A stretch of DNA of 24,447 nt from Gammaproteobacteria bacterium (GCA_012735335.1 JAAYHO010000293.1:1-24447); one strand, 5' to 3'; positions 8,673 through 16,364 are shown, counted from the first letter of the stretch. Notes: generated by a model from the letters alone, not told the origin. Program-made: numbers and translations.

Positions 8673-8701
8673 ACTATAGCCAGTACCTCAGCAGATGTCT
8701 G
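8673..8701 (-). promoter_or_regulatory. Possible sigma-70 promoter in front of the catalytic subunit gene
   Basis: On the minus strand, CAGACA (8701-8696) is followed after 17 nt by TATAGT (8678-8673), four and five matches to the -35 and -10 consensus. Transcription from here would give a leader of roughly 115 nt before the ATG at 8551. No Fnr box is visible in this 202-nt gap. It may be a secondary promoter separate from the one upstream of the cytochrome gene. This is a pattern match only. Confidence 0.3.
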
Positions 8702-8721
8702 AACAGGTGCTCTTGATGTTG

Positions 8722-8748
8722 CCGGGCGGCTGATCCGCAACCGCCGGG
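8722..8748 (-). repeat. Intercistronic hairpin between the cytochrome c and catalytic subunit genes
   Basis: CCGGGCGG and CCGCCGGG flank an 11-nt loop. They can form a stem of five G-C pairs, one mismatch and two more pairs, starting about 6 nt after the cytochrome stop codon. No T-run follows on the minus strand, so it does not look like a Rho-independent terminator. It could mark an mRNA processing or stability point that separates expression of the cytochrome from the enzyme. Confidence 0.4.
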
Positions 8749-8753
8749 GGATG

Positions 8754-9077
8754 TCATTGCTGGCTGTAATAGGCAGCAATATCAGCGATATCCTGATCGC
8801 TGAGGTTGAGGGTCTGCGGGGTCATGACCATGGACATGCCGCCGCCGCGCAGACCTTCGCGGTAGGATTTGAGGGAGGTTTCCAGATAGCTGGCGGACTG
8901 GCCGGCCAGATTGGGGTAGATATCGGCGGTGGCCTTGCCATCGAGGCCGTGGCAGGCGACGCAGACGGTAATCTTCTGGGCGCCTGCTTCGGGATCACCG
9001 GCGGCGCTGGCCAGCCCGGAGTACATCATGCTGCCCAGCAACAGCGTTGCCGAGGCTTTCATCAGCTTGCTCCACAT
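8754..9077 (-). CDS. Small periplasmic cytochrome c, single heme
   Basis: This 107-residue precursor has a Sec signal peptide (cleavage likely near GLASA, residue 25) and one heme-attachment motif CVACH (C39, C42, H43). The sixth ligand is probably one of the methionines in MSMVMTP (M81, M83 or M85). The sequence resembles class I c5/c553/c4-half cytochromes (PNLAGQSASYLETSLKSYREG). The start at 9077 is preceded by GAGGAAG at good spacing; an in-frame ATG at 9104 has no such support and would spoil the signal peptide. It is the first gene downstream of the Fnr/Anr box and lies 202 nt upstream of the catalytic subunit gene. It is a plausible electron partner of the Ddh-like enzyme, since DMS dehydrogenase donates to a periplasmic cytochrome c. 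The pairing is inferred from position. Confidence 0.9.
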   Translation of the reverse strand: MWSKLMKASATLLLGSMMYSGLASAAGDPEAGAQKITVCVACHGLDGKATADIYPNLAGQSASYLETSLKSYREGLRGGGMSMVMTPQTLNLSDQDIADIAAYYSQQ

Positions 9078-9180
9078 TGCATCTTCCTCATCAGTGCCAG
9101 TCACTTTTGATAATGACTTTATTTAACAAGTGCTTAGCGGGCATTACAGGAACGTCATCACAGACCAGTCATGTTAGTAG

Positions 9181-9217
9181 CTGCGGCACAAAGGCGATAG
9201 GTGGCATCGCGCCGCAG
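9181..9217. repeat. Compound inverted repeat in the cytochrome c leader
   Basis: CTGCGGC (9181-9187) pairs with GCCGCAG (9211-9217), and inside it GCGAT (9194-9198) pairs with ATCGC (9206-9210). It lies between the Fnr/Anr box and the cytochrome start, so it could fold in the 5' leader of that transcript. No T-run follows on either strand in the right place for a terminator. Confidence 0.35.
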
Positions 9218-9227
9218 CAACAAAAAA

Positions 9228-9241
9228 TTGATCCAGATCAA
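9228..9241. promoter_or_regulatory. Fnr/Anr (Crp/Fnr family) binding site
   Basis: TTGATCCAGATCAA is a perfect match to the Fnr/Anr consensus TTGAT-N4-ATCAA. It lies in the 174-nt gap after the moeA stop (9252), with its centre about 157 nt upstream of the cytochrome c start. The expected reading is oxygen-limited activation of the leftward cytochrome/Ddh-like transcript. I could not find a convincing -10 element at the class II distance, so the transcription start is not fixed. A member of the Dnr or Crp-like subfamily could also use this site. Confidence 0.75.
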
Positions 9242-9251
9242 TGTTTTCAGC

Positions 9252-10472
9252 TTACAGCAGAGCGCTGTAGGGAATGTAGCCCAGTATGTCGCCGGGCTGC
9301 ACGCTGTGCTGTGCCGGAATCACCACCAGACCGTCCGCCCAGCTGCAGTTGGCCAGCATGGCGGAACTCTGCTGTGGGTGCAGCTGGACCTGCAGTCTGC
9401 CCTGTTCGATCTCCAACCGGGCCTGCAGATACTGGGTGCGCAGTCTGGGCTTGCTGCGGCTGAAGCTGGCCTGTACCCGCAGCAGCTGCGGCGTAGTAAC
9501 GGTCTGGCCCTGGGCGGCGAGCAATGCCGGGCGGGCAATGATCAGCGCGGTGACCAGACTGGCCGCCGGGTTGCCGGGCAGACCGATCCAGGGCGTGCTG
9601 CCGATACTGCCGAAGGCCAGCGGCTTGCCCGGCTGAATGGCGACCCGCCACAGGTTCAGCTGGCCCAGTTGCTGTACGGCGGTTTTCAGGTGATCCGCCT
9701 CGCCGACCGAGACGCCGCCGCTGCTGATCAGCAGATCCTGCTCCTGGCTGGCGCGGTCGAACAGTTGCAGGGTGTCGTCCAGGTTGTCGCGCAGATGCGG
9801 GTACTGGGTCACGCTAAAGCCCCAGCCCTGCAGCAGGCTGGCCAGCAGGTAGCGGTTGGTATCGTAGATCTGGCTGCCCTGCAGTTCGCTGCCGGGAGCG
9901 CAGAGCTCGTTGCCGCTGCTGATGATGCCGATGCGCAGTGGCCGACAGACCGGTACCCGGGCAAAGCCCTGACTGGCCAGCAGACCGATTTCCTGTGCCC
10001 GCAGGCGGGTGCCGCTGGCCAGCAGCAGAGCGCCGCTGCGGGTTTCCTCGCCCTGACGGCGGATATTCTGCCCGGCCTCGACCTGGCCGAATTCCACTGC
10101 GTCAGCCTGGCGCAGGCAATTCTCCTGGGGTACCACGGTATCGGCCCCGGTAGGCACCGGGGCACCGGTGAAGATCTGCAGGCAATGGCCCGGCGGCAGC
10201 GTCTGCAGGGTATCCCCTGCCGCCTGGCAACCGGCCAGCGGCAGGCGACTGGTTCGGGCCAGGTCGGCACTGTTCAGGGCGTAGCCGTCCATCGCGCTGT
10301 TGTCCCAGCGGGGCACGTCGAGCCGGGCGTGCAGGTCCTCGGCAAGCACCAGCCCGCTGGCCTCGGTGAGCGCCACGCTGTGGGACTCGACCGGGCGCTG
10401 CAGCAGCTCGGTCAGCGCGGCGATGGCCTGCTCGATGCTGTTGAGGCCGGGCTGTTCACATACCGAACTCAT
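9252..10472 (-). CDS. moeA: Molybdopterin molybdotransferase MoeA, first copy
   Basis: This 406-residue protein inserts molybdate into adenylated molybdopterin. Family motifs present are DNSAMDGYA (57-65), FTGAPVPTGAD (101-111), the SGGVSVGEAD loop and the C-terminal GLPGNPAAS. The motif usually read as STGDEL is SSGNEL here (N188), replacing an aspartate that is conserved in the family. The start at 10472 overlaps the moaE stop as ATGA and has AAGGAG 5 nt upstream, so translation is probably coupled; an in-frame ATG at 10496 lies within moaE. A second MoeA gene is at 14072-15271. The Asn substitution may mark divergence in activity or substrate, perhaps Mo insertion for one class of enzyme. 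Family call is firm. Confidence 0.93.
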   Translation of the reverse strand: MSSVCEQPGLNSIEQAIAALTELLQRPVESHSVALTEASGLVLAEDLHARLDVPRWDNSAMDGYALNSADLARTSRLPLAGCQAAGDTLQTLPPGHCLQIFTGAPVPTGADTVVPQENCLRQADAVEFGQVEAGQNIRRQGEETRSGALLLASGTRLRAQEIGLLASQGFARVPVCRPLRIGIISSGNELCAPGSELQGSQIYDTNRYLLASLLQGWGFSVTQYPHLRDNLDDTLQLFDRASQEQDLLISSGGVSVGEADHLKTAVQQLGQLNLWRVAIQPGKPLAFGSIGSTPWIGLPGNPAASLVTALIIARPALLAAQGQTVTTPQLLRVQASFSRSKPRLRTQYLQARLEIEQGRLQVQLHPQQSSAMLANCSWADGLVVIPAQHSVQPGDILGYIPYSALL

Positions 10473-10939
10473 GGGCGCTCCTTGTCGGTGTTCCAACGCT
10501 CAGCGGCCTGCTGATCGCTGCTGCGGCCATCCACCCAGTAGCTGCCGGTGGCGGTGAATTCCTTCTTCCAGAAGGGCGCACGGGTCTTCAGGTAGTCCAT
10601 GATGAACTCGCAGGCAGCGAAGGCGTCACCACGGTGGGCGCTGGCGGTGCCGACAAACACGATCGGCTCGCTCGGGGTCAGCTGGCCGACCCGGTGCAGT
10701 ATGTGTACTGCCTGCAGCGGCCAGCGCTGGCAGGCCTGCTCGGCAATCGCCCGCAGGGACTTCTCGGTCATGCCGGGGAAGTGTTCGAGAAACAGCCCCT
10801 GCACCTGCTGATCCTGGTTGAAGTCACGCATGTAGCCGGTAAAGCAGACCGTTGCGCCAATCGCCGGGTTGGCACCATGCACCCCGTGCAGCAGTGCGCC
10901 GGGATCGAACAGCTGTTCCTGTACCTGAACCTGAATCAC
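10469..10939 (-). CDS. moaE: Molybdopterin synthase large subunit MoaE
   Basis: This 156-residue cytoplasmic protein is the catalytic subunit of molybdopterin synthase. With thiocarboxylated MoaD it converts cyclic pyranopterin monophosphate into molybdopterin. The family pattern is clear: GATVCFTGYMRD near residue 28, LEHFPGM, the HRVG and ASAHRGDAF segments (H102, R103) and the lysine region around K118 and FWKKE (K125), positions equivalent to catalytic lysines in E. coli MoaE. Length agrees with the family. It begins 2 nt after moaD and its stop overlaps the start of moeA, as expected in a tightly coupled Moco operon. Confidence 0.95.
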   Translation of the reverse strand: MIQVQVQEQLFDPGALLHGVHGANPAIGATVCFTGYMRDFNQDQQVQGLFLEHFPGMTEKSLRAIAEQACQRWPLQAVHILHRVGQLTPSEPIVFVGTASAHRGDAFAACEFIMDYLKTRAPFWKKEFTATGSYWVDGRSSDQQAAERWNTDKERP

Positions 10940-10941
10940 CC

Positions 10942-11190
10942 TCAGCCTCCTGTTACCAGTGGGAAGAACACCACCTCATCGCCGGACTGCACCGGGCTGT
11001 CCAGGCTGCACATTTCCTCGTTCAGCGCACACATCAGGGTGCTGTCCTCCAGCACTGTCCAGGCTTCGCCGCGCTGGGTCAGGTGGGTGCGGATATCGCC
11101 CACGGTCTGCCAGCCATCCTGCCAGGGCAGTTGCAGCCGGTCGGTCTGCAGCTCTTCCTTGTAACGGGCAAAAAACAATACGGTGATCAT
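10942..11190 (-). CDS. moaD: Molybdopterin synthase sulfur carrier MoaD
   Basis: This 82-residue ubiquitin-like protein ends in the required Gly-Gly (VTGG). The terminal glycine is normally adenylated by MoeB and converted to a thiocarboxylate that supplies the dithiolene sulfurs of molybdopterin. [14 protein letters not shown] at the N-terminus and [13 protein letters not shown] at the C-terminus are characteristic. Its ATG overlaps the moaC stop as ATGA, and moaE follows after 2 nt. No moeB is present in the window, so the activating enzyme must be encoded elsewhere. Confidence 0.95.
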   Translation of the reverse strand: MITVLFFARYKEELQTDRLQLPWQDGWQTVGDIRTHLTQRGEAWTVLEDSTLMCALNEEMCSLDSPVQSGDEVVFFPLVTGG

Positions 11191-11675
11191 GATTGCTCCT
11201 GTGCGTCTGCGTTACGCAGGTAATGGCCGGATTTGCCGCCGAGCTTTTCCAGCAGGTGGACCTGCTGGATCTGCATGTCCTTGTCCACCGCCTTGCACAT
11301 GTCGTACAGGGTCAGGGCGGCGACCGAGGCGGCGGTCAGCGCCTCCATTTCCACGCCGGTCTGACCGGCCAGCTTGCAGGTGGCGGTGATGCGCACATGC
11401 TCCGGCGGCAGGGCTTCGAGCTGCACCTTGATGCTGGTCAGCAGCAGCGGGTGGCACAGTGGAATCAGCTCATGGGTACGTTTGGCGGCCTGAATGCCGG
11501 CTATGCGGGCCACGGCGAAGACATCGCCCTTGGGGTGACCACCGTCCTGAATCATGCTCAGGGTCTCGGCGCGCATCTGTACCAGCGCCTGGGCGCTGGC
11601 CTGACGTTCGGTGACCGCCTTGGCGGTCACATCGACCATATTGGCGCGGCCCTGATTATCCAGATGGGTAAGCAT
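11187..11675 (-). CDS. moaC: Cyclic pyranopterin monophosphate synthase MoaC
   Basis: This 162-residue protein completes the first step of Moco synthesis by converting the MoaA product 3',8-cyclo-GTP into cyclic pyranopterin monophosphate. Clear motifs are the N-terminal [41 protein letters not shown] and the active-site MCKAVDK near residue 130. The true start is the ATG at 11675 with TAGGAG upstream. The open frame continues 102 codons further, but that part lies antisense-free inside mobA and has no ribosome site. It starts 8 nt after mobA and overlaps moaD by 4 nt. Confidence 0.95.
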   Translation of the reverse strand: MLTHLDNQGRANMVDVTAKAVTERQASAQALVQMRAETLSMIQDGGHPKGDVFAVARIAGIQAAKRTHELIPLCHPLLLTSIKVQLEALPPEHVRITATCKLAGQTGVEMEALTAASVAALTLYDMCKAVDKDMQIQQVHLLEKLGGKSGHYLRNADAQEQS

Positions 11676-11683
11676 GAAGGCTC

Positions 11684-12277
11684 CTATGATGAGGGCTGGG
11701 TCAGCATCGCCAGCTCGTTGAAGTTGCTCAGCCGCCGGTCGTCGGCCGGGCATTCCAGTGCCAGCGGCTGATGCTCCAGCAGGGCCCGCTGCGGACTGCG
11801 TTGTCCGGCCTGCCATTGTGCCTGCAGGGCGGGCAGCAGGGTGGTCGGGATCAGGCTGAACAGCGGTTCCCAGTAACCGTCCCGGCGCAGCATCACCGGT
11901 CGGGCACCGGCCTGCCCATGCAGCTGCTGCAGCAGCTCGCGGTCCACCAGTGGCGCATCGCAGGGCAGTACCAGCAGCCAAGGATGCCGGGCCACCCTGA
12001 GCGCTTCAATGATCCCGATCAAGGGGCCGGGAAAATCCGCCACCGGGTCGCTGATCAACTGGTCAGCCAGCGCTGCGTAGCGTGCTTGATTGCGATTGCA
12101 GGAGATGATCAGGTCATCCGTCAGGGGGCGTACCACGGCATGCACATGTTCGATCAGCGCCCGCCCCTGCCAGTTGACCCAACCCTTGTCCCGGCCGCCC
12201 ATGCGCTGCCCGCGACCACCGGCCAGCAGCAGGATACTGCAGTCTGCCAGGGGGGAGGGATGGGGTATGCCGGACAT
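11684..12277 (-). CDS. mobA: Molybdenum cofactor guanylyltransferase MobA
   Basis: This 197-residue nucleotidyltransferase attaches GMP from GTP to Mo-molybdopterin, giving the bis-MGD form used by DMSO-reductase-family enzymes. The signature [15 protein letters not shown] (residues 18-32, with K31) and the LPCDAPL metal-binding segment (D107) are present. Length is near the E. coli protein. It is the first gene of the leftward Moco operon; moaC follows after 8 nt. The ribosome site before the ATG at 12277 is weak, and a 14-nt perfect palindrome lies about 27 nt upstream. Both large enzymes in the window need bis-MGD, which agrees with its presence here. Confidence 0.93.
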   Translation of the reverse strand: MSGIPHPSPLADCSILLLAGGRGQRMGGRDKGWVNWQGRALIEHVHAVVRPLTDDLIISCNRNQARYAALADQLISDPVADFPGPLIGIIEALRVARHPWLLVLPCDAPLVDRELLQQLHGQAGARPVMLRRDGYWEPLFSLIPTTLLPALQAQWQAGQRSPQRALLEHQPLALECPADDRRLSNFNELAMLTQPSS

Positions 12278-12303
12278 GTGGTGCAGCCTGTTTCAAGAGT
12301 GAT

Positions 12304-12317
12304 CCCGCTACAGCGGG
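12304..12317. repeat. Short perfect palindrome in front of mobA
   Basis: CCCGCT-AC-AGCGGG can form a five-pair G-C stem with a TACA loop. It sits about 27 nt upstream of the mobA start, in the 181-nt divergent gap between mobA and moaA. It may be an operator or a leader hairpin. I saw no Fnr box or convincing -35/-10 pair in this gap, although TACAAT (minus strand, near 12415-12425) is a possible -10. Confidence 0.3.
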
Positions 12318-12458
12318 CAGAGTGCAGGACAGAGCAGGTAGTGTGTCATAAACGGATGTGTTTGCAATCCGGAGCAGGATGTCACAGCCGAGTCTGACTC
12401 AGAACGGTGGCAAATATTGTACACTGCGGCCACAACTGCTTTCGGGAGTCAGAGAAGT

Positions 12459-13451
12459 ATGGCCTCCACCTGGGTCGATGGCTTTGGCCGCCAGATAGAC
12501 TACGTGCGGATATCGGTCACCGATCGCTGTGACTTTCGCTGTATCTACTGCATGGCCGAAGACATGACCTTTCTGCCGCGCCAGCAGGTGCTGACGCTGG
12601 AAGAAATCTACCGCAGCGCCCAGCTGTTCGTTGCCAATGGGGTGCGCAAGATCCGTCTGACCGGTGGCGAGCCGCTGGTACGCAAGGGCATCGTCGAACT
12701 GTGCGCGCAGATCAGCACGCTGCCCGGACTGGATGAGCTGGTGATGACCACCAACGGCTCGCAACTGACCCGCCATGCCCGGGGGCTGGCCGAGGCCGGG
12801 GTCCGGCGGCTGAACATCAGTCTGGACACCCTGGACGCCGAACGCTTCCGCGCCATGACTCGGGTCGGTGATCTGCAGCAGGTGCTGGCGGGGATAGACG
12901 CGGCGCAGCAGGCGGGTTTTGCCTCGGTGAAGATCAACAGCGTGATCATCCGCGGGCGCAATGATGACGAGATCCAGCGGCTGACCGAGTTTGCCATCCA
13001 GCGCGGGCTGGACATCACCTTTATCGAAGAGATGCCGCTGGGCCATGTGGGGCGCAGCCGTGAGCAGGCACTGTTTCGCAGTGATCAGATCCAGAGTCTG
13101 CTGGAGCAGCGCTACCGGCTGGCCCCCAGTGTCGAAACCACCGGCGGGCCGGCGCGCTATGTGCGGCTGGAAGAGCACCCGCAGACCCGCGTCGGCTTCA
13201 TCTCCCCGCACAGCAACAACTTCTGCAGCAGCTGCAACCGGGTACGCCTGACCTCGGAAGGGCGGCTGCTGCTGTGCCTGGGCAACGAGCACGACCTGGA
13301 TATGCGCGCCCTGCTGCGCCGTCATCCGCTGGATGATCAGCCGCTGATCGATGCGGTACGCAATGCCCTGCAGTACAAGCCCGAACGCCACGAGTTCAGT
13401 GCCGATGGCGAGGTGCAGATCCTGCGCTTCATGAATGCCAGTGGAGGCTAG
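12459..13451 (+). CDS. moaA: GTP 3',8-cyclase MoaA (radical SAM)
   Basis: This 330-residue enzyme cyclises GTP to 3',8-cyclo-GTP as the first Moco step. The N-terminal radical-SAM cluster is C24-X3-C28-X2-C31 ([15 protein letters not shown]). The C-terminal cluster is C256, C259 and C273 ([19 protein letters not shown]). The TGGEPL SAM-binding motif is present and the protein ends in Gly-Gly, as active MoaA proteins do. I chose the ATG at 12459 with AGAGAAG upstream; the frame extends 14 codons further without a ribosome site. It is divergent from mobA, so the shared 181-nt gap probably holds both promoters. Confidence 0.95.
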   Translation: MASTWVDGFGRQIDYVRISVTDRCDFRCIYCMAEDMTFLPRQQVLTLEEIYRSAQLFVANGVRKIRLTGGEPLVRKGIVELCAQISTLPGLDELVMTTNGSQLTRHARGLAEAGVRRLNISLDTLDAERFRAMTRVGDLQQVLAGIDAAQQAGFASVKINSVIIRGRNDDEIQRLTEFAIQRGLDITFIEEMPLGHVGRSREQALFRSDQIQSLLEQRYRLAPSVETTGGPARYVRLEEHPQTRVGFISPHSNNFCSSCNRVRLTSEGRLLLCLGNEHDLDMRALLRRHPLDDQPLIDAVRNALQYKPERHEFSADGEVQILRFMNASGG

Positions 13452-13475
13452 CAGCGCCCCCTGTTTTTTGTCGGA

Positions 13476-13491
13476 GCGGCGCCCCCGCCGC
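13476..13491. repeat. REP-like palindrome between moaA and moaB
   Basis: GCGGCG-CCCC-CGCCGC is a perfect hairpin, embedded in GTCGGAGCGGCG ... CGCCGCGAATCCC. The flanks GGAGCGG and CCGCGAAT resemble the repetitive extragenic palindromes common in Pseudomonas genomes. It lies in the 82-nt gap after the moaA stop and may stabilise or process the mRNA. A run of six T lies before it, not after, so it is not a rightward terminator. Confidence 0.5.
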
Positions 13492-13533
13492 GAATCCCGG
13501 CAGCCGATTTTCTTTTACCGAAGAGGAACACCC

Positions 13534-14070
13534 ATGAGTCACGCCAGCAAGGAATTCATCCCGCTGAATGTAGCGGTACTGACCATCAGCGACACCCGCA
13601 CCCTGGAGACCGATACCTCCGGTCAGTATCTGGTGGATCAGTTACAAAAAGACGGCCACCGGGTGGCCGAGCGGGTCATCCTCAAGGACAACCTGTACCA
13701 GATCCGCGCCCAGGTAGCCCAGTGGATCGCCAGTGACGATATCCAGGTGGTGCTGACCACCGGTGGCACCGGTTTTACCGACCGCGACAGCACCCCGGAT
13801 GCGGTGGCCTGCCTGCTGGACCGGCGCATCGAGGGTTTCGGCGAGCTGTTCCGGCAGATCTCGTATGAGGAAATCGGCAGCTCCACCATCCAGTCCCGGG
13901 CACTGGCCGGTCTGGCCAATCGCACCCTGGTGTGCTGCGTACCCGGCTCCACCGGCGCCTGCCGCACCGCCTGGGAAGGACTGATCCAGAAGCAGCTGGA
14001 TGCCCGTCACGGCCCCTGCAACATGGTGCCGCACATCACCCGCACCGCCGCCTGCGACAGCCGGGGTTGA
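13534..14070 (+). CDS. moaB: Molybdopterin adenylyltransferase-family protein MoaB
   Basis: This 178-residue protein is of the MoaB/MogA fold that binds molybdopterin. In Pseudomonas-like bacteria MoaB probably adenylates molybdopterin before MoeA inserts molybdate. Family motifs are LTISDTRT near the start, the VLTTGGTGFTDRDSTPDA substrate loop, and FGELFRQISYEEIGSS. The ATG at 13534 has AAGAGGAA upstream. The open frame upstream of it runs into the end of moaA and the REP-like element and is unlikely to be coding. The second moeA starts 1 nt after the stop, so the pair acts in consecutive steps. No mogA is seen in the window. Confidence 0.93.
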   Translation: MSHASKEFIPLNVAVLTISDTRTLETDTSGQYLVDQLQKDGHRVAERVILKDNLYQIRAQVAQWIASDDIQVVLTTGGTGFTDRDSTPDAVACLLDRRIEGFGELFRQISYEEIGSSTIQSRALAGLANRTLVCCVPGSTGACRTAWEGLIQKQLDARHGPCNMVPHITRTAACDSRG

Positions 14071-14071
14071 T

Positions 14072-15271
14072 ATGGCGCTGATGCCCCTTGATCAGGCCCT
14101 GCAGCGATTGCTGCAGCAGGCCGACCAGCTTGGCCCGACGCCGGTCGAGACGTTGGCCGCCGAGGCCGCACTGGGACGTATTCTGGCCAGTCCACTGATC
14201 GCCGAGCAGACTCTGCCGCCCTGGCCCAACAGCGCCATGGACGGCTATGCGGTGCGCAGCGCCGAGGTGGTGCCGGGCCAGCCGTTGCCGGTCAGCCAGA
14301 AGGTGTTTGCCGGACAGATGCCAGCGGCGTTGCAGCCGGGCAGCTGTGCGCGGATCTTCACCGGAGCACCGCTGCCCGAGGGTGCCGATGCGGTGGAAAT
14401 GCAGGAAAACGTGCAGCTGGATGCCGAGGGGCGGGTGCTGTTTGCTCAGGCAATACCCGCCGGGCGCTTCGTGCGTCCGGCAGGGGAGGAGGCTCAGCCC
14501 GGGCAGCTCAAGCTGGAGGCCGGGGTGCGGTTGGGGCCGGTGGAGCTGGCCCAGGCCGCATCACTGGGTGTTACCCAGTTGCAGGTGCACCGCCCGCTGC
14601 GGGTGGCGGTGCTGTCCACCGGCGATGAGCTGGTCGAGCCGGGTCAGCCCCTGCAACCGGGGCAGATCTACAACAGCAATCGCGCACTGATGATCCACTG
14701 GCTGCGGCGCATGGGTTGCGAGGTGCTGGACGCAGGCTGCCTGCCGGATGATCCGCAGCAGATCCGCCAGCAGCTGGCGGCACTGGAGGATATCGACCTG
14801 CTGCTCAGCTCCGGCGGGGTTTCCGTGGGTGAAGCGGACTACCTGGGGCAGCTGCTGCGCGAGGAGGGCGAGGTCAACTTCTGGCGCCTGGCACTCAAAC
14901 CGGGCAAGCCGATGACCTTCGGCCGTTACCGGGGCATGTCCTTCATCGGTCTGCCGGGCAACCCGGTGTCGACCCTGGTGACCATGACAATCCTGGCGCG
15001 GCCGTGGATCCTGCGGCGCATGGGCATGCGCGACGTGGCGCCGCTGTGTTTTCCGGTACCGGTGGACTTTGCCATCAGCCAGGCCGGCAGCCGTCGGGAG
15101 TTTCTGCGGGTGGGCTGGCGCCATGGCCGGGCGCAGCTGTACGACAACCAGTGCTCGGGCATTCTCAGCAGCGCGGCCTGGGCCGATGGTCTGCTGGAGT
15201 TGCCGGAGGGCAGCACCTGTCAGCCGGGGGATCTGCTGAACTTCTATCCCTTCTCCGAATTGCTGGCTTGA
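14072..15271 (+). CDS. moeA: Molybdopterin molybdotransferase MoeA, second copy
   Basis: This 399-residue paralogue of the 9252-10472 gene has the canonical STGDEL motif, FTGAPLPEGAD, SGGVSVGEAD and GLPGNPVST. It differs from the usual DNSAMDGYA by a proline in place of the first aspartate (WPNSAMDGYA, P52). The start at 14072 follows the moaB stop after one base. The upstream frame lies within moaB and is rejected. The pair moaB-moeA suggests that this is the general housekeeping copy, while the copy with GNEL may be specialised; that is inference. It catalyses the same step, molybdate insertion into adenylated molybdopterin. Confidence 0.93.
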   Translation: MALMPLDQALQRLLQQADQLGPTPVETLAAEAALGRILASPLIAEQTLPPWPNSAMDGYAVRSAEVVPGQPLPVSQKVFAGQMPAALQPGSCARIFTGAPLPEGADAVEMQENVQLDAEGRVLFAQAIPAGRFVRPAGEEAQPGQLKLEAGVRLGPVELAQAASLGVTQLQVHRPLRVAVLSTGDELVEPGQPLQPGQIYNSNRALMIHWLRRMGCEVLDAGCLPDDPQQIRQQLAALEDIDLLLSSGGVSVGEADYLGQLLREEGEVNFWRLALKPGKPMTFGRYRGMSFIGLPGNPVSTLVTMTILARPWILRRMGMRDVAPLCFPVPVDFAISQAGSRREFLRVGWRHGRAQLYDNQCSGILSSAAWADGLLELPEGSTCQPGDLLNFYPFSELLA

Positions 15272-15392
15272 GCCAGGCTGCATTGGCCTGCCAGCGAAGC
15301 GGCTACTAGACTTTAGTCGTTAGCTATTTGACAGGGGCAGGCTTAAACTGTCCAGGATGAGACAAATGGTCACACGGTGGGGGAACTGGTAG

Positions 15393-16235
15393 ATGTCTGG
15401 CCAGGCCGAGTTATTGGGGAGTCATGCGTTGGAACCCAGCGCGGAGCACACCTATCTGACCTACAGCTACGCCGAGCTGGGTACCGACACGTCTGCGCAG
15501 CCAGTGGCACTGGCTACCGAAACCGCCCTGAGCATCAGCTACAACGGCCTCAATCAGGCGGTGATGATGGTCTCGCCCCATGATCTGGAAGACTTCGTGG
15601 TGGGCTTCAGTCTCACCAACGGCATCCTCGGTCGGGTTGAAGACCTCTACGACCTCGAACTGCAACAGGGGCAGGGTGGTGCCTGGCATGCGGAGCTGAC
15701 CATCAGCAGTCGCAGCTTCTGGAATCTCAAACAACATCGCCGCCAGCTGGCTGGCAGCAGCGGCTGCGGCCTGTGTGGCGTGGATGCCATCGAGCTGGCG
15801 TTGCCGCAACTGACGCCGCTGGTACCCTCGACCCTGCCGCCCGCCGCCCATCTGCAACAGCTGCGTCAACGCATCAATGCTGCCCAGCAACTGGCCCGCC
15901 ACAGTGGCGGCATGCATGCCGCAGCCTTTGTCGATGCCAGTGGGGAGCTGCTGCTGTGCCGCGAGGATATCGGTCGGCACAACGCGCTGGACAAGCTGAT
16001 CGGCGCGCTGTTGCGCGGTCGGCATGACACCCGTGGCGGCTTTGCCGTGGTTACCAGCCGCTGCGGGCTGGAGCTGTTGCACAAGGCGGTACGTGCCGGT
16101 ATCGGCACCCTGGTGAGCCTGTCGGCACCGACCACACTGACGGTGGACTGGGCCCGGGGCCATAACCTGAATCTGATTCACGCGCCGCACCGCGACGCAC
16201 CCCGGGTCTACAGCCCCGGTCCGGACAATTTATAA
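15393..16235 (+). CDS. fdhD: Formate dehydrogenase accessory sulfurtransferase FdhD
   Basis: This 280-residue cytoplasmic protein transfers sulfur from the cysteine desulfurase IscS to bis-MGD, giving the sulfido ligand needed by formate dehydrogenases. The reactive CXXC is visible as GCGLCG (C125, C128), as are EDFVVGFSLTNGI, CREDIGRHNALDKLIG and the C-terminal ARGHNLNLI. Length matches E. coli FdhD (277 residues). A G-rich ribosome site (GGTGGGGGAA) precedes the ATG. It lies 129 nt upstream of fdnG and serves that enzyme. TTGACA at 15328-15333 has no good -10 partner, so the promoter in the 121-nt gap after moeA is not resolved. Confidence 0.95.
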   Translation: MSGQAELLGSHALEPSAEHTYLTYSYAELGTDTSAQPVALATETALSISYNGLNQAVMMVSPHDLEDFVVGFSLTNGILGRVEDLYDLELQQGQGGAWHAELTISSRSFWNLKQHRRQLAGSSGCGLCGVDAIELALPQLTPLVPSTLPPAAHLQQLRQRINAAQQLARHSGGMHAAAFVDASGELLLCREDIGRHNALDKLIGALLRGRHDTRGGFAVVTSRCGLELLHKAVRAGIGTLVSLSAPTTLTVDWARGHNLNLIHAPHRDAPRVYSPGPDNL

Positions 16236-16299
16236 ATACAACCCTGCCGCTGGTGCCGTGCCAGTAAAGCGGGGGTAATACACAGATGCCTGAATTGTA

Positions 16300-16347
16300 T
16301 CCGGCCATTACGAAGCCGGAACGAATGACCCAAGCGCAGTATTGCGC
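16300..16347. repeat. Two small hairpins in front of fdnG
   Basis: TCCGGC (16300-16305) pairs with GCCGGA (16315-16320), and GCGCA (16334-16338) pairs with TGCGC (16343-16347), the second just upstream of the fdnG ribosome site. They could affect mRNA processing or translation between fdhD and fdnG. There is no T-run, so neither is a convincing terminator. Confidence 0.3.
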
Positions 16348-16364
16348 CGGATGAGGAGATACCA

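Noticed and set aside
9181..9217. Inverted repeat as a terminator for moeA
   Set aside because: The run of A/T lies on the wrong side for leftward termination, and no T-run follows on the minus strand.
11676..11981. N-terminal extension of MoaC
   Set aside because: The extra 102 codons overlap mobA in another frame and read as Ala/Gly/Pro-rich shadow sequence; a good ribosome site fixes the start at 11675.
15328..15356. TTGACA as the -35 of an fdhD promoter
   Set aside because: No acceptable -10 hexamer is found at 15-19 nt spacing; the match alone is too weak to list.
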